Shown here: piece after piece, positions 1-9,206 of the stretch
Layout: each line of letters starts with the position of its first letter
How positions within the stretch are numbered: the first letter of the stretch is position 1
Assembly (NCBI GenBank): GCA_021323675.1
Contig: JAJPKP010000042.1
Coordinates: 1 to 64,000 of the forward strand
Reading direction: 5' to 3'
Source of the DNA: Pseudomonadota bacterium
GTDB lineage: Bacteria; Desulfobacterota; Binatia; Binatales; Binataceae
DNA: 64,000 nucleotides
Translations under genes and position numbers: made by a program
The notes under the pieces: model-generated
What the model was told of the DNA's origin: nothing
Seen by the model: the letters and a program-made list of their open reading frames with translations, nothing else
Database searches by the model: none

Positions 1-126
1 AGCTCGATGCTGAACGTGTTCCGGCGCATCCAGGCGCCCAACTTCCACACCGTGCTCATCGAGCGCAAGGAAGACATCTGGCCGTCGTTCAAGGCGTTTC
101 TAGCCAAGGACCGGGTGAAGGAATGA
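1..126 (+). CDS. DUF444 (YeaH/YhbH-like) protein, C-terminal end only
   Basis: An open frame runs from the window edge to a TGA at 124-126 and gives 41 residues of a C-terminus (ends FLAKDRVKE). Its stop overlaps the ATG of the SpoVR gene by ATGA, so the two are translationally coupled. In many bacteria the gene directly before spoVR encodes the DUF444 protein YeaH/YhbH, which works with SpoVR and the PrkA kinase in stress or sporulation responses. The family call rests mainly on that conserved order, because too little sequence is visible for a domain match. Confidence 0.6.
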   Translation, partial: SSMLNVFRRIQAPNFHTVLIERKEDIWPSFKAFLAKDRVKE

Positions 127-1586
127 GCGACATCGCGCTCGAGAGCGGATCGAAGTCAGGCGCTTACAGCATGAGCGAGCTGGTCGAATGGGACCGGCGC
201 ATCCGCGAGAAGGTCGATGAATTCGGCCTCAAGTGCTGCCCGCAGGAATTCGAAATCTGCGATCACAACCAGATGCTTGGCTACATGGCCTACTCGGGCA
301 TGCCCTCTCACTATCCGCACTGGTCGTATGGAAAGGCGTACGAGAAGCTGAAGACGCTGTACGATCACGGCGTAAGCGGCCTGCCCTACGAGATGGTCAT
401 CAACTCGAACCCTGCCATCGCGTACCTGATGCGCGACAACACGCTGCTGCTGCAGATCCTGACGATGGCGCACGTGTACGGGCACAACGATTTCGGCCAG
501 AACAACTTCACCTTCAAATCGACGCGGCCCGAGCTCACCGTGGAGATTTTCAAGGCCCACGCGCTGCGGGTCCGCCGCTATGTCGAGGATCCGTCAATCG
601 GCGTGGAGAAAGTGGAGCGAATTCTCGATGCGGCCCATGCGCTGTCGTGGCAATGCCGGCGCAACCTGGCGATTCGCAAGCTGACGCCGCAGGAACAGAT
701 CGAACGCGCCATCGAGACCGCCTCGCCGAGGCCGGACCCGTTCCACAAGATTCATTCGCGCCCCGAGCACATCGAGCCCGATTTGCATCGCGTGCCGATC
801 GAGCCGGATGAGGACATCCTGCTCTTCATCCGCGATCACAACCTGTTCCTGGCGGATTGGGAAAAAGACCTGCTCACCATCGTCGACGAGGAAGCGAAGT
901 TCTTCATCCCGATGATGGAGACCAAGATCATGAACGAAGGATGGGCGAGCTTCTGGCACAAGAAAATCCTGGAGTCGCTCGACCTCGAGCAGGGGCTGCA
1001 TCTTGAATTCATCGTGCGGCACAACCAGGTCGTGCGTCCGATTCCGGGCCAGATAAACCCCTACCACCTCGGCCTGCGCGTCTGGGAGGACATCTATCGC
1101 CGATGGACCAATCCGACGCCCGAGGAAATCAAGCGCGACGGCGCGCCGACGAAGTCGGGGTTTGAAAAGCTGTTCGAGGTGCGCGAGGTCGAGCGCGACT
1201 CGTCGTTCTTGCGCCGCTATCTGACCGAAGATCTGATCCGCGACATGGACATCTTCAAGTACGAACCGCGCGGAGAAGAGCTGGTGGTTTCGAAGGTCGC
1301 CGACGACGACGGATGGCGCGAGGTCAAGGAAACGCTCATCAGGAATGTCGGCACCGGCTCGATTCCGGTGATCAAGGTCGAGGATGCCGACTTCGGACAG
1401 AATCGCACGCTGTATCTCAAGCACTATCACGACGGCCGCGATCTGCATCTTGAGTACGCGGAAAAGACGATGGCGTACCTGCAGCGCCTGTGGGGCCGCG
1501 AAGTCGTGATGGAAACGACGCTTGAAGGCAAGCGCTCGCTGCTGTGCTGCAACGACCGAGGTTTCTCGGTTCGCGCCCTGAAGTAA
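123..1586 (+). CDS. spoVR: SpoVR family protein
   Basis: The protein has 487 residues, the normal size for the SpoVR/YcgB family. The conserved motif NEGWASFWH lies near residue 275, and the N-terminal part (WSYGKAYEKL, residues about 67-76) and the C-terminal NDRGF block also look typical. SpoVR was found through its role in spore cortex formation in Bacillus, but it is widespread in non-sporulating Gram-negatives, where its biochemical role is unknown. It starts inside the stop codon of the DUF444 gene, the standard operon arrangement. No PrkA kinase gene is visible; it would lie upstream, outside the window. Confidence 0.93.
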   Translation: MSDIALESGSKSGAYSMSELVEWDRRIREKVDEFGLKCCPQEFEICDHNQMLGYMAYSGMPSHYPHWSYGKAYEKLKTLYDHGVSGLPYEMVINSNPAIAYLMRDNTLLLQILTMAHVYGHNDFGQNNFTFKSTRPELTVEIFKAHALRVRRYVEDPSIGVEKVERILDAAHALSWQCRRNLAIRKLTPQEQIERAIETASPRPDPFHKIHSRPEHIEPDLHRVPIEPDEDILLFIRDHNLFLADWEKDLLTIVDEEAKFFIPMMETKIMNEGWASFWHKKILESLDLEQGLHLEFIVRHNQVVRPIPGQINPYHLGLRVWEDIYRRWTNPTPEEIKRDGAPTKSGFEKLFEVREVERDSSFLRRYLTEDLIRDMDIFKYEPRGEELVVSKVADDDGWREVKETLIRNVGTGSIPVIKVEDADFGQNRTLYLKHYHDGRDLHLEYAEKTMAYLQRLWGREVVMETTLEGKRSLLCCNDRGFSVRALK

Positions 1587-1629
1587 ACCTCGCGATCCTC
1601 ATCGCCCGATCCGGAGCATCGTTTTTCCG

Positions 1630-2103
1630 ATGGAAACGCACGCCGTACCTCCCGAGTTTGTCGAATTCATCGCGCTCGTCTATCACGAGGGACGAAACGT
1701 GGGGCGGCTTTTCCGCCTCAACGCCGCATCGAAAAAGACCTTCGGCGAACTCGCCGCTCTTCCGCCCGAAAGCGAGAAGGCGTGGGATCGCCTGATCGGC
1801 CTGCAGAAGAAGGCCGCCGCGGCCGCATCCGCAGCCGAGGCGCAGGCGGCATTCCACGAGAGCTTCGGCTGCTCGATGGCGGACCTCGTGACGCTCTTCG
1901 GCCACGAAGCCTGGCATCGCGTTCCCGGCTACGGAGGACCGCGATGGGCCGCGATTGCCAAATCGGTCGCCGCTCTTGCCGAGGCCATCGAGAAGAAGGA
2001 TGAGGCCGAGGTCTCAAGGCAGATCGGCGAGATCCTTGCGATGCGCCATAATACGGGGACGGTCAGGGACAAGCTGGCGAAGCTGAAAGCGCTTCACCGC
2101 TAA
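1630..2103 (+). CDS. hypothetical protein, alanine-rich helical
   Basis: The 157-residue protein has no signal peptide or membrane segment. It is rich in Ala, Glu and Lys, with a likely helical stretch at residues about 55-80. A conserved-looking centre (FGHEAWHRVPGYGGPRWA, residues about 92-109) contains two histidines and could bind a ligand or metal. I do not recognise the family. It lies 43 bases after spoVR on the same strand and may be co-transcribed with it. It runs convergently into the minus-strand gene that ends at 2147. Confidence 0.55.
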   Translation: METHAVPPEFVEFIALVYHEGRNVGRLFRLNAASKKTFGELAALPPESEKAWDRLIGLQKKAAAAASAAEAQAAFHESFGCSMADLVTLFGHEAWHRVPGYGGPRWAAIAKSVAALAEAIEKKDEAEVSRQIGEILAMRHNTGTVRDKLAKLKALHR

Positions 2104-2146
2104 AGTTTCCGGTTCGTGGTTGTCGGCGAAGTCCGGCAGCGACCGA

Positions 2147-3061
2147 TCATTCCATCGGCTGTGGCGGGAGATTTCCTTCATTGATCGTCGCGCGCGGCAC
2201 GTCGCCGCTGCGCATCAGCTCTTCGCTGATCATCCTGCGTTCCTGGCGGGTCATGGGGGTCAACGTTCCTTCGTAAACGGCTTCCGCCGCCGGGCCCGAA
2301 ACGCCGGGAACGTAGAGATCGACCTGCTTCGTGCATCGCACCTGGTTGCTTCCGGCCAATGCGATCGTAACTTTCTCGACGTGGCGAATCGGCGGCTGCT
2401 GGCTGAGGTCCAGCCCCTTGACCTCCAGCTTTACTTCGCTCGGACCCTCCGCTTCGGCACTGGTCTTCAGCACCTGCGAATCCGGCGAGCCGAACACGGT
2501 TGTCGCAAGAACCACCTGGCCGTTGCGCTCGCCGAAAGTGAAGCTCATCAGCGCAGTTTCCGGGACGTCAACCGCGCCGAACTTGTTGACGAGGGTAAGC
2601 TGCCCGCCCCAATGACCCAGGAAATCGCGGCTGGCCTGCGGCAATACCAGTACATCCTGCTGCGGCGGGATGACCGGAATGATCTTCGTATTGTCGGATT
2701 GGGCGGGCGGAGGCATCGACGCCTGCTGGTTCGTCATCGAAGGCAGAGTGAGTTCATTATTCGATTGCGGAGCGGCGGCGGATGGCGCCGGGGCGGGAGT
2801 CGCGGACCCCGGCTCGGGCAGCACCAGCGACGGGCCCTTCCAATTCCCCGCGCCTCCGGATGATCTCGGCACTGCTTCCATCATCCCCTGTGCAAACGCG
2901 CGCGGTGAGGTGAGCGCGACCATGGTGCAGGCGAGCAGCCCGACGCCGGCAATCCTTGCGCTGGGGATGAGTTGCGAGGACCGAAAAGAGGGTTCGGCGC
3001 GCCCCGAGAACCGGCCGCCTGGGCGCGCAATCGCAGCAATTGTCATCGTTGCTTTAGGCAT
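2147..3061 (-). CDS. putative secreted protein of unknown function
   Basis: A start at 3061 (MPKATMTIA) gives 304 residues. The frame is open further upstream, but that extension would overlap the divergent zinc-ribbon gene. A hydrophobic run (IAGVGLLACTMVALTSPRAFA, split here as IAGVGLLACTM and VALTSPRAFA) with an AFA cleavage site indicates a Sec signal peptide behind a longish N-region. A Pro/Ala/Ser-rich linker follows (residues about 60-120), then a beta-type domain containing a VRCTKQVDLYVPG stretch. No family is recognised. An alternative start is the ATG at 3046. The protein is probably periplasmic. Confidence 0.6.
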   Translation of the reverse strand: MPKATMTIAAIARPGGRFSGRAEPSFRSSQLIPSARIAGVGLLACTMVALTSPRAFAQGMMEAVPRSSGGAGNWKGPSLVLPEPGSATPAPAPSAAAPQSNNELTLPSMTNQQASMPPPAQSDNTKIIPVIPPQQDVLVLPQASRDFLGHWGGQLTLVNKFGAVDVPETALMSFTFGERNGQVVLATTVFGSPDSQVLKTSAEAEGPSEVKLEVKGLDLSQQPPIRHVEKVTIALAGSNQVRCTKQVDLYVPGVSGPAAEAVYEGTLTPMTRQERRMISEELMRSGDVPRATINEGNLPPQPME

Positions 3062-3125
3062 TAGGGTCGGATAGTTTCGCCCATGGAGCGTAGCGGTTTC
3101 GGGTCGGTCTGAAGGAGGGTGGCTG

Positions 3126-3308
3126 ATGGAGTGGCCGAAGTGCCAAAAATGCAACAATGGTAGCCTGATTCCCCTTTCGGATTACGGGCAGGAAGGTGCT
3201 TCGGTCTTGTTCAAAGCCTGGGTGTGCACCAACCCCGAGTGTGGTTTCAGCCTGCGAGTGGACAAGGGCGAGGTGACTTACGGGCGGCGAATCGAGACCA
3301 AGCACTAA
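3126..3308 (+). CDS. small zinc-ribbon protein
   Basis: This 60-residue protein carries two cysteine pairs, CQKC near the N-terminus and CTNPEC about 30 residues later, as in rubredoxin-like or zinc-ribbon knuckles. Small zinc ribbons of this type often bind nucleic acids or partner proteins, but nothing here identifies the partner. It is divergent from the secreted protein and is followed by a good rho-independent terminator, so it is probably a single-gene transcript. The short length with intact cysteine spacing and its own terminator argue that it is real. Confidence 0.7.
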   Translation: MEWPKCQKCNNGSLIPLSDYGQEGASVLFKAWVCTNPECGFSLRVDKGEVTYGRRIETKH

Positions 3309-3329
3309 TCTTCTCATACACAAGACTTC

Positions 3330-3361
3330 AGGGGCGTCGCGATGCGGCGCCTCTTTGTTTT
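3330..3361 (+). terminator. rho-independent terminator after the zinc-ribbon gene
   Basis: An 11-bp GC-rich stem (3330-3340 with 3344-3354, including two G-T wobbles) closes a GAT loop and is followed by the T-rich tract ctttgtttt. It lies 21 bases after the zinc-ribbon stop, between two convergent genes. Confidence 0.7.
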
Positions 3362-3396
3362 CGCTCATCCATCGGATCTCCACCGCTCGTTGACGA

Positions 3397-4449
3397 TCAG
3401 TCCGTTAAGTCGAAGTAAGCAAACCGGTTTTTAACGCGATCCTTCGACAGCGAACGCCCATCCACCTCAACGTACGGGTAGACTAGAAAATTGAGCGGCT
3501 CGCCATCCTGGGGAGGATTCAACACCAAATCCCGGCCCATCGTAAATGCCACCCGGTCCGCATCGAGATTGCCAAAGTAGTAATCGTGGCGATCAGGATG
3601 CTTCCACGCTTCGGACGCATCCAGCGGAACCCATTGCCCGTTGGCATAAAACTCGGCCCAGCAATGATAGCCGGGAATTTCTCCTGACCTCGGCGTTCCA
3701 AGCGGAAATCCGATTGTGAAGCGCGCCGGAATTCCCGCGGCTCTCGCCAATGCGATGAACAGCGAATGGAAGTCGGTGCAGTTGCCGCGGCGGATATCGC
3801 AAGCGTAGATCGCATCGCCGCGGCCCCATCCACTGCCGCTCTTGTCATAACGCATCACCGAAGTGACGTATTCATAGAAGATTCGCGCGGCCTGGATCGG
3901 GGTGTCGCCGGAATCGTCGAGGTTCGCGCTGATTGTAGCGATACGCCCGGTCGTCGGCACCAGCGCATCGGGGCGGAGATACTCCGCAAATCGCCCATCA
4001 AGCGGTTGCGGCGGAGCCGCGGCAAGCTTGCGGAGATCGACCGACTCCTCTTTCCTCGTAACCTCGAACTCTATTTTCACGGCGATAACCCGGGGAAGAG
4101 GGGCTGTCCCTTCCGCGAAAAAGACCCGGTTTCCGTCGTGATTCTGATCCACGATCTTTCCCGGCATCGGAGAGCTCACCGAGACCGCGCTCACCTGCTG
4201 GAATGCGTCGTCGCGGGGCAGCGGAACCCAGACCTTGACCGATCGAGCGTTTGAATCGATCGGGCCAATCTCCGTGACGTAGCTGAATCTGACCCGTCGC
4301 TCGCGAGACGGTGGCATCGGTCCGGCGACAGCGAGCCCGCCGACCGCAAATTGCGCCGCGATGGCGACCGCGCAAATCGCCAGGCGCAGGATGCAGTGTT
4401 CGCGCCGATGCAACGATCGCTGACATACCGCTGGCGAATCCCACCTCAT
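3397..4449 (-). CDS. exported transglutaminase-like cysteine peptidase family protein
   Basis: From the ATG at 4449 the protein has 350 residues; the frame is open about 70 bases further upstream. A hydrophobic N-terminal segment (residues about 22-43) suggests export. The transglutaminase core triad is visible: Cys in RRGNCTDFH, His in PGYHCWAEFY and Asp in VPLDASEA. The RFTIGFPLG and YFGNLDADRV blocks are usual in COG1305 proteins. Such proteins act as peptidases or amidases in the periplasm, with unknown substrate here. It is divergent from the ATP-grasp / alpha-E / transglutaminase set, and the two upstream regions may share control sequences. Confidence 0.85.
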   Translation of the reverse strand: MRWDSPAVCQRSLHRREHCILRLAICAVAIAAQFAVGGLAVAGPMPPSRERRVRFSYVTEIGPIDSNARSVKVWVPLPRDDAFQQVSAVSVSSPMPGKIVDQNHDGNRVFFAEGTAPLPRVIAVKIEFEVTRKEESVDLRKLAAAPPQPLDGRFAEYLRPDALVPTTGRIATISANLDDSGDTPIQAARIFYEYVTSVMRYDKSGSGWGRGDAIYACDIRRGNCTDFHSLFIALARAAGIPARFTIGFPLGTPRSGEIPGYHCWAEFYANGQWVPLDASEAWKHPDRHDYYFGNLDADRVAFTMGRDLVLNPPQDGEPLNFLVYPYVEVDGRSLSKDRVKNRFAYFDLTD

Positions 4450-4615
4450 GGCAGCATCCAGCCTAAACGCCGCCGACGCGGCAAACAATCGCGAATCCGT
4501 AACACGCCCGTTTGACAAAGTCCTTCAGACTTGGCCGCGAATCCGAATTCCGATGGCATCCGGATTGCTCACTAAAGACGAAAGCCTGCATCGCCGATGC
4601 GCAGGCGCAAAGTTA

Positions 4616-6100
4616 ATGTCTGAGAGTGCCCTTCAGATAAGCAGGCCTGTGCTGGTTAAGCCAGCATATTGTCCTTTGCCTGACACTTACGACGAGATGT
4701 TCGAAGCCGGCCTGAGTCCGCGAGCGGCCAGCGAACCTGTCGCTTCCGAGCTGCTGTCCGCTCCGCCCGAACGCATCAATGAGCTCCGAGCGCGGGCGGA
4801 CCGGATGTTCCTGCGGATGGGCGTGACGTTTAACGTGTACGGCGAAGACGCGGGCACCGAGCGAATCTTCCCCTTCGATATCGTTCCGCGCGTAATCGAT
4901 GCCGACACCTGGAAGGCGCTGGAAGCGGGACTCGCGCAGCGCGTGCGCGCGCTCAACGCCTTCGTCGCGGACATCTACGGCGAGGGCAGGATTCTCAAGG
5001 ACGAGGTCGTTCCACGCGATCTCGTGTACGGTTCATCGCAATTTCGCCGCGCCGCGGTCGGAATTCGGCCCCCGAACGGGGTGTTTATCACCGTAGCCGG
5101 GATCGATCTTGTGAGGGATCGCGACGGCCGCTTCATGGTGCTCGAGGACAACGTTCGCACCCCTTCGGGCGTCTCGTATGTGCTCGAAAACCGCCTGGTG
5201 ATGACGCGGCTGATGCCTGACCTGGTGCGCCGATGCGGTGTGCGCAGCGTGGAAAACTATCCCTCCGATCTGCTCGCGTCGCTGACCGAAATCGCCCCCG
5301 AGGGCGTGACTCGCCCCACTGCCGCTCTGCTCACCCCGGGGCCTTACAACTCCGCGTTCTTCGAGCATGTGTTCCTGTCGCAGCAGATGGGAATCGAACT
5401 GGTTGAAGGCCAGGACCTGGTGTGCGTGGACCACAAGCTGTTCATGAAGACGGTGAACGGTTTTCAGCAGGTCGATGTTCTTTACCGGCGAATCGACGAC
5501 GACTTTCTCGATCCTCTGGTCTTTCGCCCGGACTCGCTGCTGGGCGTGGCGGGACTGACGGATGCGATGCGGGCGGGGACCGTCACGGTGGCGAACGGAA
5601 TCGGCACGGGCGTGGCCGATGACAAGGCGGTGTTCGCGTACACGCCCGCGATGATTCGCTACTACCTCGGGGAGGATCCTCTGCTGCCGACCGTCGAAAC
5701 CCATCTGCTCAGGGATCCGGACGTGCGCAAGAAGGTCATCCGCGATCTGGATCAGTTCGTAATCAAGCCCACGGGCGCATCAGGCGGCTACGGCGTTCTC
5801 ATCGGCCCCAAGGCGACCTACCGGGAACTCGCGCAGATGCGCGAGACGATCGAGAGCGACCCCGGCTCGTTCATCGCGCAGCCGATGATCCAGCTTTCGA
5901 CCCATCCGACGTTCATCGGCCAGGGCGCCAACGTTGCGCTGGTACCGCGCCACGTGGACCTGAGGCCATTCGTGCTTCTCGGCTCGAAGGTGCGCGTTCT
6001 GCAAGGAGGGCTCACCCGCGTTGCTCTGCGCGAAGGATCGCTGATCGTGAACTCGTCGCAGGGCGGGGGCAGCAAGGATACCTGGGTGGTGGACGGCTGA
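4616..6100 (+). CDS. circularly permuted ATP-grasp protein (COG2308)
   Basis: The chosen ATG at 4616 (MSESALQIS) gives 494 residues; the frame extends upstream to 4448, but that part overlaps the divergent gene. The sequence matches the DUF404/DUF407 family: YDEMFEAG at the N-terminus, FDIVPRVI, RDGRFMVLEDNVRTPSGVSY, and the C-terminal KPTGASGGYGVLIGP glycine-rich block. The family is predicted to form amide bonds using ATP, working with the alpha-E and transglutaminase proteins encoded next to it in a peptide-tag or peptide-synthesis system known so far mainly from genome context. Its stop is followed immediately by the alpha-E start, so translation is probably coupled. Confidence 0.93.
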   Translation: MSESALQISRPVLVKPAYCPLPDTYDEMFEAGLSPRAASEPVASELLSAPPERINELRARADRMFLRMGVTFNVYGEDAGTERIFPFDIVPRVIDADTWKALEAGLAQRVRALNAFVADIYGEGRILKDEVVPRDLVYGSSQFRRAAVGIRPPNGVFITVAGIDLVRDRDGRFMVLEDNVRTPSGVSYVLENRLVMTRLMPDLVRRCGVRSVENYPSDLLASLTEIAPEGVTRPTAALLTPGPYNSAFFEHVFLSQQMGIELVEGQDLVCVDHKLFMKTVNGFQQVDVLYRRIDDDFLDPLVFRPDSLLGVAGLTDAMRAGTVTVANGIGTGVADDKAVFAYTPAMIRYYLGEDPLLPTVETHLLRDPDVRKKVIRDLDQFVIKPTGASGGYGVLIGPKATYRELAQMRETIESDPGSFIAQPMIQLSTHPTFIGQGANVALVPRHVDLRPFVLLGSKVRVLQGGLTRVALREGSLIVNSSQGGGSKDTWVVDG

Positions 6101-7053
6101 TGCTTCGGCGAATTGCCAACCATCTGTTCTGGGCCGCGCGCAATCTTGAGCGGGCGGAGTGGCGCGCGCGCCTGGTCAACGTCAATTACCATCTGCTCGT
6201 GGAGAGTCCGCCACATGAGCAGGAGCCATGGGCGCCTTTGCTCGCGATTACCGGCGAACGCGAGGCTTTTGCCGAACGATATCCGCGCGCCGACGAGGCT
6301 TCGATCCTCAGGTTCTATACCTTCGACGATCAAAACCCGTCGTCCATCCGCAGTTGCATCCGCACCGCGCGCGAAAACGCCAGAGCGCTCCGCCATCGTA
6401 TCTCGTCCGAACTGTGGCTCGAGCTGAATACGCTCTATCTCGATTCGATCGGATGGTCTCCGGTCGCGCTGGAAGCGGCGGGGATGTACACATTTTTCGC
6501 GGACCTGGGCGGCCGCTTCTATCGGATCGCCGGCGTGATATCCGACACCCTAACGCGCGATCCCGGCTACGATTTTTTTACTATCGGCAAGATGCTCGAG
6601 CGCACGGAAAGCATCGCTCGCCTGCTGGACGTGAAATATCACTTTCTGCTGCCTACGCCGGAACAGGTGGGCGGTCCGGTAGACCTTCTCCAATGGGCCG
6701 CGCTCCTGCGCAGCGCCTCGGCTCTGGAAGCGTATCGGCGCACGTACGGCAACGCGATTGAAGTCGAACGCGTCGTCGAGCTGCTGCTCTTCGACGAGTC
6801 TTTCCCGCGCTCGGCCCGCTTTTCGATGAACCGTCTGGAGACCTCGCTGGGGCGAATCGCCACCCTCGCCCGCAACGGCGCCGATTCGCCGGCCGAGCGG
6901 CCGCTGCCAAGCGTGGGGTTGTCGGAGATGCTGGCTTCGCTGCCGGCGGCGGAGATTCTTGCCGGCGGCCTTCACGAGTTTCTCCTGCGGATCCAGGACG
7001 AATGCGCGAGGATCGGCGATACCCTGTTTGCCGAGTATCTTCGCTTCGAGTGA
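6100..7053 (+). CDS. alpha-E domain protein (DUF403, COG2307)
   Basis: This 317-residue all-helical protein starts MLRRIANHLFWAARNLERAE, the hallmark of the alpha-E family (the usual form is LSR.A..LYWMGRYLERAE). Conserved acidic and basic residues recur along the helices, for example FFTIGKMLERTESIARLLD at residues about 160-178. The ATG overlaps the last base of the ATP-grasp stop codon, and a transglutaminase follows 6 bases after its end. No catalytic activity is established. The constant linkage to the permuted ATP-grasp protein suggests a partner subunit or substrate carrier. Confidence 0.93.
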   Translation: MLRRIANHLFWAARNLERAEWRARLVNVNYHLLVESPPHEQEPWAPLLAITGEREAFAERYPRADEASILRFYTFDDQNPSSIRSCIRTARENARALRHRISSELWLELNTLYLDSIGWSPVALEAAGMYTFFADLGGRFYRIAGVISDTLTRDPGYDFFTIGKMLERTESIARLLDVKYHFLLPTPEQVGGPVDLLQWAALLRSASALEAYRRTYGNAIEVERVVELLLFDESFPRSARFSMNRLETSLGRIATLARNGADSPAERPLPSVGLSEMLASLPAAEILAGGLHEFLLRIQDECARIGDTLFAEYLRFE

Positions 7054-7059
7054 TGCGCG

Positions 7060-7980
7060 ATGCGATTTAGAACCCTGCACACCACCCGCTTTTCCTACGA
7101 TCTGCCGGCGTATGAATCACACAATCAGATCCGGCTGAAGCCGCTCAACTCGGATTGCCAGCGCGTGCTTCAATTTCGGCTGAAAAGCGACCCGCCGGCA
7201 TCCGTGCTCGAATACCCGGACAGCTTCGGCAATACCGTGCACTCCATTTCGGTCCATCCGCCCCACAACGAGCTCGCGATCGTCGTGGAATCGCTGGTCG
7301 AGCGGCTGCCCGAGCCTCAAGCGCAGTTTCCCCGCGTCCGGTTCTCCGAATATCTGACCGACGATGAAGCACGCAGCCGCGAGCAATACGAGTTTCTGCA
7401 CGCAAGCCAGTATGTTCCGTTCAGCGAGCGCCTGAAAAAGTTCTTCTGGTCGATGCGGCCGGACCCGCGCGAAGAGGTCGCCCAATTCGTGCGCCGCACG
7501 GTCGGATACATCCGAGACCAGTTTCACTACGAAAAGGGCGTGACCACCGCCTATTCAAATCTCGACGACATCCTCACCAAGGGGTGCGGCGTTTGCCAGG
7601 ACTTCGCTCATCTGACCATCGGCATACTGCGTCTGGCGGGCGTGCCCGCGCGCTATGTCTCGGGCTACCTCGCGCCTGAGCCGGTTCAAACCCGCAAGGA
7701 GCCCGTCAGCGAGCAGGCAAGCCATGCGTGGGTCGAAGCGCTGCTGCCGAACGCGGGATGGGTCGGCTTCGATCCGACCCATCGCGGGCGCGTCACCGAG
7801 CGCCACATCCGCGTCGCCGTAGGCCGCGACTATGCGGACGTTCCGCCGATGCGCGGGGTTTATCGAAGCGCCGGCAAGCGCCAAAGCATGACCGTCGAAC
7901 TCCATATCAACGAATCCACCGAAACCGACATCCTGCTAAGCGAACAGATCCAGCAGCAAAGCCAGCAGCAACAGCAATGA
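7060..7980 (+). CDS. transglutaminase family protein with N-terminal beta domain
   Basis: The protein has 306 residues. Residues 1-85 form the bacterial transglutaminase-like N-terminal domain (RFRTLHTTRFSYDLPAYESH). The catalytic core has Cys in KGCGVCQDFAH, His in SEQASHAWVEALLP and Asp in VGFDPTHRG. It ends in a glutamine-rich tail. There is no signal peptide, so it is cytoplasmic. As third gene of the set it is the predicted peptidase that reverses or processes the product of the ATP-grasp ligase. This three-gene order is widespread in proteobacteria and actinobacteria. Confidence 0.93.
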   Translation: MRFRTLHTTRFSYDLPAYESHNQIRLKPLNSDCQRVLQFRLKSDPPASVLEYPDSFGNTVHSISVHPPHNELAIVVESLVERLPEPQAQFPRVRFSEYLTDDEARSREQYEFLHASQYVPFSERLKKFFWSMRPDPREEVAQFVRRTVGYIRDQFHYEKGVTTAYSNLDDILTKGCGVCQDFAHLTIGILRLAGVPARYVSGYLAPEPVQTRKEPVSEQASHAWVEALLPNAGWVGFDPTHRGRVTERHIRVAVGRDYADVPPMRGVYRSAGKRQSMTVELHINESTETDILLSEQIQQQSQQQQQ

Positions 7981-8032
7981 ACTGTCCGCGCCTCCGCGCC
8001 TGAGGAGCGAAGCTGGCGAACCGCCCCGGGGA

Positions 8033-9130
8033 TTAATCGCAGAGCCTTCCGTACTGCCGCAGAACGGCACACAAGCGATCGTGGGGAAGCGCCGCAACCG
8101 TATGCCCGTCGATTCCCGTCATCGTCTTCGCCGCGACCATCGCGTTGACAATCGCCTCTTCGGCAGCCTGAACCGCGGCGGCAAACAGGGGGTCCATCCT
8201 GTCGTTTTGCAGCATCGCGACCGGTACGACCTCGCGCGACCGGCGCGCGGGACGAGGATTCGCGGTGGTGAACGCGAGAAACAAATCGCCTGAACCGTTC
8301 CCGGACACGCTGCCGGTCCTCGCCAGGCCCATCGACAGCCGCCGCGCGATACGCTTGAGCTGATGCGGCAGCAGCGGAGCATCGGTTGCGGCGACGATTA
8401 TGATCGAACCAAGTTCTCTCGCTCGCGCATCGGCGGGCCGAAGATGTGTTCCAATCGGAACGCCGCCGATTACCAGCTCGCGGGGCCTGCCGCAATTGAG
8501 CTGCACAATCACGCCGAGCGTGTAACCGCCCTGATCGCGTGGCAGCCTGCGCGACGCAGTGCCGACTCCGCCCTTCCATCCATAGCCGATCATCCCGGTG
8601 CCGCCCCCGACGTTGCCTTCCGCAACCGCTCCCCCTCGCGCTCCGTCCAGGGCCGTGAATGCGTGAGCGGCCTTGACGTGAAAGCCGTTGGTATCGTTCA
8701 GGTAGCCGTCCCACGTCTCCGCGACGACCGGCAGCGACCACGGCTGAAGCATCCGGCGGTGGCGCAATTGCCATTCGATAACCGCGTCGCGCACCGCTCC
8801 CACGCTGTGCGTGTTGGTGATCATGACCGGAGACGAGAGCAGGCCTGACTCCTCGATCCAGGCCGTACCCGTCATCTCGCCGTTGCCGTTGAGGGCAAAC
8901 GATGCCGCGAAGACGGGCGACCCGTCGCGGCGTCCGCGCGGCAGAATCGAGGTCACGCCGGTTCTCACGGGACCGCGGCCAACCACGAGCTTGCCATGTC
9001 CCCGGACGATGGTTGCGTGACCGACCTCGACGCCCGGCACGTCGGTGATCGCGTTGAACCGCCCCGTGGCGCCATCGAAGGGAACCCCCAGGTCGCGTGC
9101 TCGAACGATGCGGCTGCGTGCGGGTTTCAT
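8033..9130 (-). CDS. P1/S58 family aminopeptidase (DmpA-like), self-processing
   Basis: The 365-residue protein begins with the family pattern (ITDVPGVEVGHATIV). It contains the conserved glycine-rich VAEGNVGGGTGMIGYGWKGG region and the block ELGSIIIVAATDAPL near residue 250, where DmpA precursors cut themselves between Gly and Ser to free the nucleophilic serine. The family holds L-aminopeptidases, D-esterases and beta-peptidyl aminopeptidases, so the exact substrate cannot be read from sequence. Length and motifs are complete. It converges with the transglutaminase gene and is divergent from the chagasin-like inhibitor. Confidence 0.92.
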   Translation of the reverse strand: MKPARSRIVRARDLGVPFDGATGRFNAITDVPGVEVGHATIVRGHGKLVVGRGPVRTGVTSILPRGRRDGSPVFAASFALNGNGEMTGTAWIEESGLLSSPVMITNTHSVGAVRDAVIEWQLRHRRMLQPWSLPVVAETWDGYLNDTNGFHVKAAHAFTALDGARGGAVAEGNVGGGTGMIGYGWKGGVGTASRRLPRDQGGYTLGVIVQLNCGRPRELVIGGVPIGTHLRPADARARELGSIIIVAATDAPLLPHQLKRIARRLSMGLARTGSVSGNGSGDLFLAFTTANPRPARRSREVVPVAMLQNDRMDPLFAAAVQAAEEAIVNAMVAAKTMTGIDGHTVAALPHDRLCAVLRQYGRLCD

Positions 9131-9206
9131 CTCGACAGGATTAGCCCAAATTCGAGGCGCACTTACAGAGGTTAGCGATGCGTGCGGATGAAGGAGTATC
9201 TATGCT

